A stretch of 64,000 nt of DNA, taken from assembly GCA_025800365.1 (NCBI GenBank), contig JAOXRT010000132.1, positions 1 to 64,000 of the forward strand, read 5' to 3'. The notes below the pieces were generated by a model that made no database searches, was not told the DNA's origin, and saw only the letters and a program-made list of their open reading frames with translations. The position numbers and the translations under genes are program-made. The DNA is from Cellvibrionaceae bacterium. Lineage in GTDB: Bacteria; Pseudomonadota; Gammaproteobacteria; Pseudomonadales; Cellvibrionaceae. Below, in pieces: positions 18,271 to 26,870 of this stretch. Each line of letters opens with the position of its first letter. Within the stretch, counting starts at the first letter, position 1.

Positions 18271-18798
18271 CTACTGCTTACCTATCCGACGCCGCTTCCG
18301 CGCCCTAGCCTGCAAGGTAATAATAAAGAGGTACATCCCAGTCACCCAAAGGGCAAATAAGATAATCGATGCCGGCAAGAATAAACCCAACTTAGCGGAA
18401 TCATGAAAGAAACTACCGTCGTGAATCGCCTCAATCACATCGGAGCGGCGAAAATCGATATGCAAGACCTCACCACTTTGCTGATCCAGCTGCATTTCAT
18501 AGCCATTGCGGCTCTGCAGCTTTATAACTCCCTTACTAGGACGAACATCTAAGCGCTTAATATCCTGCCAGTTCTCAACTTCCAATAAAGGTTCGGCTTG
18601 GGCCTTAGCCAATATATCCACGTAGGCCAGAGTAGGCTCACCCTTATTACCTTTAATCGTAGGCGGCTGAATCCAGTCACTTTCCTTCTTAAGCAGCAGC
18701 AATACCCCCGAGCCAATCATAATCAAAACCGGCAGCGCACAAATAATGGCTCCCCAGAAATGAATTTTACGATTTAAACGGTGCGACTTGGCGCTCAT
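18271..18798 (-). CDS. PepSY-associated membrane protein
   Basis: A 175-residue inner-membrane protein. It has an N-terminal helix with the typical LNRKIHFWGAIICALPVLI start, a periplasmic PepSY-like domain (DIKRLDVRPSKGVIKLQSR, YEMQLDQQSGEVLHIDFRR), the IEAIHDGSFFHDSAKLGLF motif, and a C-terminal membrane helix with a basic tail. Such proteins occur beside siderophore receptors and ferric reductase systems. Its closeness to the TonB receptor supports a role in iron acquisition. Confidence 0.8.
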   Translation of the reverse strand: MSAKSHRLNRKIHFWGAIICALPVLIMIGSGVLLLLKKESDWIQPPTIKGNKGEPTLAYVDILAKAQAEPLLEVENWQDIKRLDVRPSKGVIKLQSRNGYEMQLDQQSGEVLHIDFRRSDVIEAIHDGSFFHDSAKLGLFLPASIILFALWVTGMYLFIITLQARARKRRRIGKQ

Positions 18799-18926
18799 AG
18801 CTTGATCTACTCGAATGACTACCGGATTACTGCCCCTAAGGCTGGCCTAGCTCTTAGAGGGCTGGCCATGGTAGCAGTTCAAACGACAGCAGCAAGCACT
18901 TTAAAAAAACCAATTAAAATAAATAC

Positions 18927-18954
18927 TTGACGGCATAAAAGTCACTGTTATAAT
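18927..18954 (+). promoter_or_regulatory. Sigma70 promoter of tRNA-Leu
   Basis: TTGACG (18927-18932) and TATAAT (18949-18954) are 16 bp apart, followed by the GC-rich discriminator CACGCCC. This is typical of stable-RNA promoters under stringent control. The tRNA begins 40 bp downstream. Confidence 0.8.
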
Positions 18955-18994
18955 CACGCCCTCTTTCAGCAACGCACCCGCGTTCGCCCTCTGT

Positions 18995-19081
18995 GCCGGA
19001 GTGGTGAAATTGGTAGACACGTCGGATTCAAAATCCGATGCTAGCGATAGCGTGCCGGTTCAAGTCCGGCCTCCGGTACCA
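18995..19081 (+). tRNA. tRNA-Leu (anticodon CAA)
   Basis: An 87-nt gene with encoded CCA. The acceptor arms GCCGGAG and CTCCGGT pair, with G-U at the first pair. The anticodon stem TCGGA/TCCGA encloses loop TTCAAAA, giving anticodon CAA. The long variable arm typical of Leu (class II) is present, and the T arm is CCGG-TTCAAGT-CCGG. The gene is followed at once by three 187-bp tandem repeats that start inside its own 3' end. Confidence 0.95.
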
Positions 19082-19625
19082 TTTAATTCCCCAATATTAT
19101 TACCGCCAAGATTCTACAAAAGAATTGCGTATTCCCCGGGGACTTGAGCTGGCAAGGTTCACAAACTTTGCCCAAAGCAAAGTTTGAACGAGGAGCGATA
19201 GCGACGAAGCCCCGAAGGGGTTGGAATAGCCCTTAGGCTAGTCCAATTAATTCCGGCCTCCGGTACCATTTAATTCCCCAATATTATTACCGCCCAGATT
19301 CTACAAAAGAATTGCGTATTCCCCGGGGACTTGAGCCGGAAAGGTTCACAAACTTTGCCCAAAGCAAAGTTTGAACGAGAAGCGACAACGACGAAGCCCC
19401 GAAGGGGTTTGAATAGCCCTTAGGCTAGTCCAATTAATTCCGGCCTCCGGTACCATTTAATTCCCCAATATTATTACTGCCCAGATTCTACAAAAGAATT
19501 GCGTATTCCCCAGGGACTTGAGCCGGAAAGGTTCACAAACTTTGCCCAAAGCAAAGTTTGAACGAGGAGCGACAGCGACGAAACCCCGAAGGGGTTGGAA
19601 TAGCCCTTAGGCTAGTCCAATTAAT
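19065..19625 (+). repeat. Three 187-bp tandem repeats carrying the tRNA-Leu 3' end
   Basis: Units run 19065-19251, 19252-19438 and 19439-19625, about 96% identical. Each starts with the last 17 nt of the tRNA (TCCGGCCTCCGGTACCA), so the first unit overlaps the real tRNA. Each unit contains a 10-bp hairpin CAAACTTTGC/GCAAAGTTTG, a CCCC-GAA-GGGG hairpin and TAGCC-CTTA-GGCTA. No protein gene is evident. The layout matches in principle the E. coli tyrT distal repeats (178 bp, each with a tRNA-Tyr 3' end), from which rtT RNA is made. Probably cotranscribed with the tRNA. Confidence 0.9.
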
Positions 19626-19634
19626 TCCTTCAAC

Positions 19635-20399
19635 TCAGTTCCGTCCCGCCATCACCCCTCCATCAACATTCCAAATAGCCCCTGTAACCCAAGCAGCTTC
19701 TTCACTTAACAGAAATTCCACCACGCCAGCTACGTCCTTTGGCTGACCGATTCTGCCAATGGGGTGCACCCCATCAAAGCTACTTAAAGTTTCATCAAAA
19801 GACTCTTCTTCGACAAACGCTTTGTAGATGGGGGTTTTAACAACCGCAGGCGCAACCGCATTAACCCGAATATTATGATCAGCTAACTCCATTGCCAGGT
19901 GCTGTGTCAGTGCATGCAAGCCTGCTTTAGCCATCGAATAGGCTGAAGAAGGGGTTGCTTTAATAGCTTGATGGGCCCACATAGAACCGATGTTTACAAT
20001 CGCCCCACCCCCGCCACTGATCATCTTTCTGGAAATTTCCTGGGTAATAAAAAAGAGTGCTCTATTTAAGTCGTGATAAGCATTGTAGTCCTCAACGCTA
20101 TGCTGTAAAAATTCCTGCGGTGAAAAACAACCTGCCGAATTGACCAAATAAGAGACCCCCTCTCTCTGTGATAAATTCCTCACCAGTTTTTCCACATCTT
20201 CCTGCCTATAAAGATCCGCCTGAAATGTTTCAACAAGACCTAGCTGTGAAACCTGATCGAAAGCTGCAGAGAGTTTCTCTGAAGAACGACCCACGAGCAA
20301 AACCGCGCAACCCTTTTTCAATAGCTTTTCAGCCACTTTCAAGCCTATACCGCTAGACCCACCAATAATAACAGCCAGTTTATTTTCTTGAGTATTCAT
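19635..20399 (-). CDS. Short-chain dehydrogenase/reductase
   Basis: A 254-residue classical SDR, start ATG 20399. It has the NAD(P) glycine motif GGSSGIG near the start, an NSAG strand-4 motif, catalytic Ser in NIGSM, and the Tyr-Lys pair SAYSMAKAG, then [16 protein letters not shown] and the C-terminal [11 protein letters not shown]-type segment (here [12 protein letters not shown]). The arginine-rich loop VGRSSE suggests NADP preference. Substrate unknown. Divergent from an HxlR regulator, which likely controls it. Confidence 0.92.
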   Translation of the reverse strand: MNTQENKLAVIIGGSSGIGLKVAEKLLKKGCAVLLVGRSSEKLSAAFDQVSQLGLVETFQADLYRQEDVEKLVRNLSQREGVSYLVNSAGCFSPQEFLQHSVEDYNAYHDLNRALFFITQEISRKMISGGGGAIVNIGSMWAHQAIKATPSSAYSMAKAGLHALTQHLAMELADHNIRVNAVAPAVVKTPIYKAFVEEESFDETLSSFDGVHPIGRIGQPKDVAGVVEFLLSEEAAWVTGAIWNVDGGVMAGRN

Positions 20400-20501
20400 C
20401 TTCGTTTTCCTCTTTGTTAAACGATAGACGCAGCTTACAGCCTGGGTTAAGCTTGAAAAAAGTAGGCACAATTCGGTGCCTTAGTTACTTTTTGGTACAT
20501 C

Positions 20502-20846
20502 TTGATGAATTCAAAGGATTTATTTTTTTCTCAAAAATCAGCGCCAGCGAGAAGCGCAAGAATGGTGGAGACTATTTATGGGTGCAAATGGTCTTTAACC
20601 GTGTACCAGCTATTAAAGCATGGCATTAATAGACCCGGAGAAATGGTTAGAAAGGTAGAAGGCTTGAGCACTAAGGTGTTGAACGAATGCCTTCGAAAGA
20701 ATGTTGAGTTTGGAATTTTAGAGAGACTTGCCTTTAACGAAGTACCACCTCACGTGGAATACCATGTCACTGATTTTGGAAAGAGATTTATGTTCATCTT
20801 AGATGAGCTTGAAAAGCTCCAAGATGAAATCAATGAATCCCCGTAA
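20502..20846 (+). CDS. HxlR family transcriptional regulator
   Basis: A 114-residue winged-helix protein. It has the typical ETIYGCKWSLTVYQLL start, RPGEMVRKVEGLSTKVLNECL recognition region (two overlapping pieces), EFGILERLAF and VEYHVTDFGKRF wing. ATG 20502 is used; ATG 20562 (MVETIYG) would also keep the whole domain. HxlR proteins often respond to aldehydes or quinones and control neighbouring oxidoreductases; the divergent SDR gene is the obvious target. Confidence 0.88.
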   Translation: MMNSKDLFFSQKSAPARSARMVETIYGCKWSLTVYQLLKHGINRPGEMVRKVEGLSTKVLNECLRKNVEFGILERLAFNEVPPHVEYHVTDFGKRFMFILDELEKLQDEINESP

Positions 20847-20859
20847 TCTTGCAGCCCAG

Positions 20860-21072
20860 TTAAGAAACTCGAATATTATCAACAGCAACTGAGCAATCCA
20901 CCCCTTCAATAACGGCATTTTTACTCATTGAGTCTATAAAATCTCTTCGCATACTTAAGGCCCAGAACTTATTAATATGTTCGGCCAATTGAATGGCGGC
21001 GTCTTGTGGATCTGTACTGGCCTGATTAGCTGAAATCTGTTTGGCCATAGTTATCAGTTTTTCGTTATTCAC
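20860..21072 (-). CDS. fdsD: Formate dehydrogenase delta subunit
   Basis: A 70-residue FdsD-like protein with the family core MAKQISANQ then AAIQLAEHINKFWALSMRR. I chose the GTG at 21072, which overlaps the fdhD stop by 8 nt, because AGGA lies 7 nt upstream. FdsD is needed for activity of soluble NAD-dependent formate dehydrogenases, though its exact role is not settled. Last gene of the fds operon; convergent with the HxlR gene 13 bp away. Confidence 0.85.
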   Translation of the reverse strand: MNNEKLITMAKQISANQASTDPQDAAIQLAEHINKFWALSMRRDFIDSMSKNAVIEGVDCSVAVDNIRVS

Positions 21073-21859
21073 TATTAAATCCTGAATAAATTCGGTAACG
21101 GTCTGGTCGGGCAAAGGCAATCAAATTTAATCCTGACTGCTCGGCGGTGGTGATGGCCATACTGGTCGGTGCCGAGACGCAGACTAAATTTGAAACTCCA
21201 GCACTGACAGTTTTTGCTACCATTTCATAACTTGCCCTACTCGACACTAAGTAAAAACCAACCTCAGCGTCTAAACTCAAATGAGCACCAATCAGTTTAT
21301 CGAGCGCATTGTGACGGCCAATATCTTCCCTTAAAAAAAGTAATTCCCCTTGTTCATCAAAGGCAGCAGCGCAGTGAGTAGCACCAGTTGCCTGACGTAT
21401 TCTTTGTGCAACATTTAAATGCATCAACGCTTTTTCAATTGATTCGCTAGAAGGCGTGCTTTTTCTATCCAACCGAGTCAGCTCGCGCTGCATACCTGTC
21501 AAAGAATCGATACCACAAAGACCACAACCACTAGCGCCCATCAAAAAACGCCGACGCTGTTTTAGCTGGCTCATCGCCTGATTGCTAATGGCGATTTGCA
21601 ACTCTATACCCTCGGCATGCTCTTCTAACTCACAACCGTAAAACTGCTGCGGACTTTCAACAATAGCCTCGCTCAAACTAAAGCCTAAGGCCAAATCTTC
21701 TAAATCAATTGGGCTGGCCATCAATACCGCATGTGAAATACCGTTGTACACCAAAGCAATTGCACATTCTTCGGCTACCAGTTCAGTTTCTTGTCTCGCA
21801 GCTGGCTGTAAAACGGTCTGCTGACTTACAACACCTTTAATATCAGCGGCGGACTTCAT
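21065..21859 (-). CDS. fdhD: Formate dehydrogenase accessory sulfurtransferase FdhD
   Basis: A 264-residue FdhD (FdsC-type) protein. It transfers sulfur to the molybdenum cofactor before insertion into formate dehydrogenase and chaperones the apoenzyme. The catalytic Cys pair is in GASGCGLCGIDS. Other marks are EDLALGFSLSEAIV, FLREDIGRHNALDKLIG and VSSRASYEMVAKTVSAG. The ATG at 21859 overlaps the fdsA stop as ATGA, so translation is coupled. Confidence 0.95.
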   Translation of the reverse strand: MKSAADIKGVVSQQTVLQPAARQETELVAEECAIALVYNGISHAVLMASPIDLEDLALGFSLSEAIVESPQQFYGCELEEHAEGIELQIAISNQAMSQLKQRRRFLMGASGCGLCGIDSLTGMQRELTRLDRKSTPSSESIEKALMHLNVAQRIRQATGATHCAAAFDEQGELLFLREDIGRHNALDKLIGAHLSLDAEVGFYLVSSRASYEMVAKTVSAGVSNLVCVSAPTSMAITTAEQSGLNLIAFARPDRYRIYSGFNSE

Positions 21860-24693
21860 TGCAATACCCTGACAACTTGAACCTCTGCTTTCTCTCGACG
21901 CAGTTCTTTTTGCCATTGAGTTTCCGACATCGATTTTTCAACTTGTACAGCAGTCACCTTGTACTCTGGGCAATTGGTTGCCCAATCGGAATTCTCAGTG
22001 GTAACAACATTGGCGCCACTTATTGGGTGGTGAAAAGTGGTATACACCACTCCGGCTTGCATACGATCCGACACTTTAGCGATTAGGCTAGTCTGCCCTA
22101 CTCGACTTCTTAGCATGACCCTATCGCCATCTTTTAGCCCACGTTGTTCTGCATCGAACGGGTGCAACTCTAAGATATCTTCATCATGCCAAGTTTGGTT
22201 GGGAGTTCGACGTGTTTGTGCACCTACATTGTATTGAGTTAACACACGCCCCGTGGTCAATAGAAGTGGAAAGCGCCGATTAACCTTTTCTTCCGTCGGG
22301 ATAAATTCGGTAATCGCAAAGCGCGCTTTCCCGATGGGAAAGCTGTCTCTATGCATAATGTCTGTGCCCAGTGGGTATTGCTCATTACAGGGCCATTGCA
22401 CACTACCCTGCTGCTCTAACAGCTCATAGCTTAGCCCAGCAAAGCTTGGGGTTAGGCTGGCAATTTCATCCATGATCTCGCTAGGGTGAGAATAATTCAT
22501 TGGATAACCTAAGGCATTGCTTAACGCCATGGTAGTTTCCCAATCGGCTTTACCGGCGAGCGGCTCTATCGCTTTGCGTACACGATTAATGCGGCGCTCA
22601 GCATTGGTAAAGGTGCCATCTTTTTCCAAGAAAGAACTGCCAGGCAAAAGTACATGCGCGAAACGCGAGGTTTCATTCATAAAGATATCTTGCACAATAA
22701 GGCAGTCTAGAGAACGTAAAGCCTCTTCCACATGTTTTGTGTTTGGATCAGACTGTGCAATGTCTTCACCCTGGCAATACAAGCCTTTAAACTGGCCTGC
22801 GATGGCAGCGTCAAACATATTGGGTATACGCAAGCCCGGTTCTGAGTCCAGCTCGCAGCCCCAGGCCGCTGAAAACTTGGCCTGCACCTGCGTATCACTC
22901 ACATGCTGGTAACCCGGATACTCATGGGGGAATGAACCCATATCACATGAGCCCTGCACATTATTTTGCCCGCGCAAAGGATTAATACCCACACCTTCTC
23001 GGCCAATGTTTCCAGTCGCCAAGGCTAGGTTGGCAATTCCCATTACCATGCTGGAGCCCTGACTGTGTTCGGTCACACCTAGGCCATAATAAATAGCTGC
23101 GTTTTTAGCCTTGGCATACTGTCTAGCCGCTTGGCGAATATCCTTCGCGTCCACACCGATGAAACTTGCCATATTTTCGGGGCTATGGCGCTCATCACCA
23201 ATAAAGTCGCGCCATTTTTGATAGCTATCGTCCTGACATCGCTCAGCAATAAATGGCTCGTCTTCTAAGCCTTCTTCTATTACGGTATAAGCTAAAGCAT
23301 TGATCAGTGCTACATTGCTGCCTGGCAATAAAGGCAAGTGCAAAGGCGCTTTGCTATGCGCTGTTTTCAATAAGTCGATTTCTCGTGGATCAGCTACAAT
23401 CAGATCAGCACCTTGTCGCAAGCGCTTTCGCAACAAAGAGCCAAAAACTGGATGAGCATCGGTAGGGTTAGCGCCAATCACTAAAATTAAATCGGCTTTT
23501 AAAACTGAATCGAAAGTTTGGGTTCCTGCTGATTCTCCCAATGTCGTTTTTAAGCCATATCCAGTTGGTGAATGACAAACCCTAGCGCAAGTATCGGTAT
23601 TATTGTTACCAAAGGCTGCTCGCACGAGCTTTTGAACAAGATAGGTCTCTTCGTTGGTACAACGAGATGAAGTAATTGCACCAATGGATTCACGACCATA
23701 ATTTTTTTGTACAGCTTTCAGTTTATTGGCCGCAAAACTAATAGCCTCTTCCCAGCTCACTTCTCGCCAAGGCTCTTCGATACTGTCACGAATTAGAGGT
23801 TGCTTAACCCGATCTACATGATTCACATAAGCAAAAGCAAAACGTCCTTTAACGCAAGCGTGACCATGATTAGACTGACTACTTTTATCGGGGCGCATAC
23901 GTAGGGGCTGCTGACCATTTAAGTCAACTTCAAAACCACATCCCACGCCGCAATAGGCACAAGTGGTTTTTACAGTTCGATTACCAAACTGCCCTTCGGC
24001 ATATGGTTTTTCCATAAGACTCGCGGTTGGGCAAGCCTGCACACAGGCACCACAAGAGACGCAATCAGAAGCTAAGAAATTATCGGCGGCCGCACTAACC
24101 TTTGAATCAAAGCCACGCCCACTTAAAGTTAATGCAAAGGTACCCTGGGTTTCTTCACAGGCTCGCACACAGCGGCTACAAACAATGCACTTACTGGGTT
24201 CAAAATCGAAATAAGGGTTGGACTGGTCTTTTTCCGCTTCAAGATGGTTCTCACCCTCAAAACCATAACGTATTTCACGCAGCCCTACAGCGGCAGCCAT
24301 ATCCTGCAGCTCACACTCTCCGTTCGCACTGCAAGTGAGGCAATCGAGAGGGTGATCAGAGATATAAAGCTCTAATATGTTTCGACGTAGCTTTTCAAGG
24401 CGAGGGCTCTGGGTGTTAATCACCATGCCCTCTGAAACCAGCGTAGTGCAAGCGGCTGGTGTACCACGCGCCCCTTCGATATCAACCGCACAAATACGGC
24501 AACTGCCATAGGATTCCAAGCTATCAGTGGCGCACAGTTTGGGGATGAATATTTGGTTTTCTAAGGCCGCCCGCATAATAGAGCTACCCTCAGCCACCTC
24601 AATATCTTTGCCATCGATAGTCAAGCGTATCAAGTTGTCACTAATAGGCTTAGGGGTACCTAGATCTTTAACAGGATCAAATATTTGAATCAT
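21856..24693 (-). CDS. fdsA: NAD-dependent formate dehydrogenase alpha subunit
   Basis: A 945-residue molybdo(bis-MGD) enzyme that oxidises formate to CO2. In order: an N-terminal 2Fe-2S ferredoxin domain (YGSCRICAVD), a His/Cys cluster motif (DHPLDCLTC), two ferredoxin-like 4Fe-4S motifs (CIVCSRCVRAC and CVSCGACVQACP), the 4Fe-4S site of the catalytic domain (CAYCGVGC), and the Mo-ligand Cys in ARVCHSPTGYGL. It is a Cys, not a Sec, enzyme, since there is no in-frame TGA. The C-terminal MopB domain has TTGRVLTQYN. Start ATG 24693 is 1 nt after the fdsB stop. Confidence 0.96.
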   Translation of the reverse strand: MIQIFDPVKDLGTPKPISDNLIRLTIDGKDIEVAEGSSIMRAALENQIFIPKLCATDSLESYGSCRICAVDIEGARGTPAACTTLVSEGMVINTQSPRLEKLRRNILELYISDHPLDCLTCSANGECELQDMAAAVGLREIRYGFEGENHLEAEKDQSNPYFDFEPSKCIVCSRCVRACEETQGTFALTLSGRGFDSKVSAAADNFLASDCVSCGACVQACPTASLMEKPYAEGQFGNRTVKTTCAYCGVGCGFEVDLNGQQPLRMRPDKSSQSNHGHACVKGRFAFAYVNHVDRVKQPLIRDSIEEPWREVSWEEAISFAANKLKAVQKNYGRESIGAITSSRCTNEETYLVQKLVRAAFGNNNTDTCARVCHSPTGYGLKTTLGESAGTQTFDSVLKADLILVIGANPTDAHPVFGSLLRKRLRQGADLIVADPREIDLLKTAHSKAPLHLPLLPGSNVALINALAYTVIEEGLEDEPFIAERCQDDSYQKWRDFIGDERHSPENMASFIGVDAKDIRQAARQYAKAKNAAIYYGLGVTEHSQGSSMVMGIANLALATGNIGREGVGINPLRGQNNVQGSCDMGSFPHEYPGYQHVSDTQVQAKFSAAWGCELDSEPGLRIPNMFDAAIAGQFKGLYCQGEDIAQSDPNTKHVEEALRSLDCLIVQDIFMNETSRFAHVLLPGSSFLEKDGTFTNAERRINRVRKAIEPLAGKADWETTMALSNALGYPMNYSHPSEIMDEIASLTPSFAGLSYELLEQQGSVQWPCNEQYPLGTDIMHRDSFPIGKARFAITEFIPTEEKVNRRFPLLLTTGRVLTQYNVGAQTRRTPNQTWHDEDILELHPFDAEQRGLKDGDRVMLRSRVGQTSLIAKVSDRMQAGVVYTTFHHPISGANVVTTENSDWATNCPEYKVTAVQVEKSMSETQWQKELRREKAEVQVVRVLQ

Positions 24694-24694
24694 T

Positions 24695-26257
24695 TTACTT
24701 AGCCCCCACCTTAAAATCTTCGCCAAAGTGTTTTAAAGCACTGCGTACGGGGATAACCGTCATCCCCCCCATTGCGCAAAGAGAACCCAGCTCCATGGTT
24801 TCGCATAGATCATCCAGTAATTCGATTTGCTGTTCATTCTCTTGCGCTGAGTCGCTGGCAATAATACGATCGATTACCTCAACACCGCGTGTTGAGCCAA
24901 TTCGACAAGGCGTGCACTTTCCGCAAGATTCCGCCGCACAGAACTCCATGGCAAAACGAGCCTGTTGGGCCAAGTCAACTTCATCGTTGAATAAAACAAT
25001 ACCGCCATGTCCGACCCCAGCCTCTATTGCCATAAAGGCTTCATAATCTAGCGGGGTATCCCACAAACTTTCTGGAAGATAGGCCCCCAACGGACCACCA
25101 ACCTGCACCGCGTGTAACTTGCCATTTTTACATTCCCCAGCAAGTGTCAGCAGTTCTCGCAAGCTCATACCAAAAGCAAACTCATAAAGACCGCCACGCT
25201 TCACATTACCTGCCAACTGAAAAGCCAATGTGCCTTTAGAGCGCCCTTGACCATAGTTCGCGTAGAAGGCCCCGCCCTTTGCCAAAATAATCGGGATACT
25301 CGCCAAGGTAATCACATTATTTACAATGGTCGGCTGCCCCATCAGCCCGCTAATAGCCGGGATAGGCGGCTTTGCGGAGACCATTCCGCGCTTGCCCTCC
25401 AAACTTCTTAATAGAGAAGTTTCTTCCCCACAAATATAAGCTTCAGCCCCGATTCGCAGCTGCAGTTTAAAATCTCGCCCTGAGCCTAGGATGTTTTTAC
25501 CAAGGAAATTATTCTCTGTAGCAATGGCAATTGCAGATAAAAGCTGATCAGCTGAACGGGGATATTCAGAGCGCAAATATATAAACCCCTGATCGGCACC
25601 AACGGCTAAACCGGCAATGATCATTCCCTCAATTAAGCAAAAGGGATCTGCCTCCATCATTAAACGGTCAGCAAAAGTTCCAGAGTCACCTTCATCAGCG
25701 TTGCACACGATATACTTTTGATCCGCTTGGCACTCAAGAACCGTTTGCCATTTAATAGCGGTAGGAAATGCCGCCCCACCTCGTCCGCGTAAGCCTGACG
25801 ATTGCACTTCATCAACAATCTCCTGCGGGCTGTATTGTATGGCTTGGCGCAAGCCTGCAAAGCCACCACAATCTTGATAGGCCGTAATATCCAATGGGTG
25901 ATTTAAGCCAAGACGCGCAAAGCTCAAACGCTGCTGACATTTAAGCTCGGGGATTTCTTCGGTGAGCCCAAGAGATAAAGGATGATCAGACCCTGCGCGT
26001 AGCGCCTCTATAAAGAAGTCATCAACATCAGCTGGGCGCACTGGACCATAAGCGAATCGACAAGCATCAATCTCAACTTCAACTAAGGTTTCTAACCAAA
26101 ACAAGCCCCGCGTACCATTACGGATAATATTGAAATTGCTAGATGAACACTGCTTTTCTTTTTTTGTAATTTTCTCAGCGATTCTTTTGGCAACATCATC
26201 AGCCCCAAGAGCAATCGATAGGCTATCAGCCGGAACGTAAATATTAACGGCCATCAT
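24695..26257 (-). CDS. fdsB: NAD-dependent formate dehydrogenase beta subunit
   Basis: A 520-residue NuoF-like flavoprotein that passes electrons from formate to NAD+. Seen: an N-terminal thioredoxin-like part, the GLRGRGGAAFPTAIKW NADH/FMN-binding loop, CNADEGDSGTFADR, GAEAYICGEETSLL, and the C-terminal 4Fe-4S motif ESCGKCTPCRIG with a later Cys. Start could be either of two adjacent ATGs (26257 or 26254); both overlap the end of fdsG. Central gene of the fds operon. Confidence 0.95.
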   Translation of the reverse strand: MMAVNIYVPADSLSIALGADDVAKRIAEKITKKEKQCSSSNFNIIRNGTRGLFWLETLVEVEIDACRFAYGPVRPADVDDFFIEALRAGSDHPLSLGLTEEIPELKCQQRLSFARLGLNHPLDITAYQDCGGFAGLRQAIQYSPQEIVDEVQSSGLRGRGGAAFPTAIKWQTVLECQADQKYIVCNADEGDSGTFADRLMMEADPFCLIEGMIIAGLAVGADQGFIYLRSEYPRSADQLLSAIAIATENNFLGKNILGSGRDFKLQLRIGAEAYICGEETSLLRSLEGKRGMVSAKPPIPAISGLMGQPTIVNNVITLASIPIILAKGGAFYANYGQGRSKGTLAFQLAGNVKRGGLYEFAFGMSLRELLTLAGECKNGKLHAVQVGGPLGAYLPESLWDTPLDYEAFMAIEAGVGHGGIVLFNDEVDLAQQARFAMEFCAAESCGKCTPCRIGSTRGVEVIDRIIASDSAQENEQQIELLDDLCETMELGSLCAMGGMTVIPVRSALKHFGEDFKVGAK

Positions 26258-26714
26258 TCAGCCCCTCGACGATACTTTGTAATTTTTCGGTACCAACTTC
26301 CACGAATAGATCGTCATCAACACGAACGGCAGGTCCATGACTGCAAAGCCCTAAACAATAGACACTGTCCAAGCTCAGCAAGCCATCAGCACTAGTTTGG
26401 CCATATTCAAGCTGTAAATATTCTTTGCTAAAAGCTTCCAATTCTCGACAACCATTTGCCTGACAGGCTTCTGCTCGACAAATTTGAATACGATGCTTGC
26501 CTTGGGGCTCACGCTTAAACTGATGATAGAAACTGATCACCCCTTCAACTTCAGCCGTCGATAAACGAAACAGCGGGGCCACTGTCTCTGCACAGGACTT
26601 TGGGATGTAACCAAACTGTTTCTGAACTTGATGCAATAGCGGTATTACACCACCAAGCTCATCTTTAAAGTTCGCAGCCAGCTCAAGCAAGCGACTTTTT
26701 ATAGGGTCATTCAT
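26244..26714 (-). CDS. fdsG: NAD-dependent formate dehydrogenase gamma subunit
   Basis: A 156-residue NuoE-like subunit with a thioredoxin-fold 2Fe-2S domain. Cluster ligands are in ICRAEACQANGC and YCLGLCSHGPAV. The N-terminal helical part has PLLHQVQKQFGYIP and VEGVISFYHQF, standard for the family. It accepts or relays electrons beside FdsB in the cytoplasm. First gene of the operon; its start faces a ModE-like regulator across 156 bp. Confidence 0.94.
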   Translation of the reverse strand: MNDPIKSRLLELAANFKDELGGVIPLLHQVQKQFGYIPKSCAETVAPLFRLSTAEVEGVISFYHQFKREPQGKHRIQICRAEACQANGCRELEAFSKEYLQLEYGQTSADGLLSLDSVYCLGLCSHGPAVRVDDDLFVEVGTEKLQSIVEGLNDGR

Positions 26715-26793
26715 GGTGTTTTCAGGCGTCTCGAATTGCTCATACGGCTCTTTTCACTGTCAAACAATGTCTATATTGCGAACAGCAGAACAA

Positions 26794-26813
26794 ATATGAA
26801 TTAAATTACATAT
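26794..26813. promoter_or_regulatory. Inverted repeat in the fdsG/regulator intergenic region
   Basis: ATATGAATT-A-AATTACATAT is an imperfect dyad with one extra base in one arm, near the middle of the 156-bp divergent spacer. It is a candidate site for the adjacent ModE-like protein. A TATAAT-like -10 for the regulator gene lies at 26823-26828. Confidence 0.4.
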
Positions 26814-26870
26814 ATTTATGCTTATAATGTTTAAAATATAACTTTAACACTGCTAGAAGAACGCAAAAAT

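Noticed and set aside
19065-19625. Tandem 187-bp repeats considered as a CRISPR array
   Set aside because: The units are long, nearly identical and directly joined with no unique spacers, and no cas genes are near.
19558-19746. A 62-codon reading frame in the third repeat, considered as a Tpr-like small basic protein
   Set aside because: It runs out of the repeat into antisense SDR sequence, and there is no good ribosome-binding site or matching frame in all units.
21856-24693. Selenocysteine in the formate dehydrogenase alpha subunit
   Set aside because: The Mo-ligand position is a normal Cys codon and there is no in-frame TGA or SECIS-like need.
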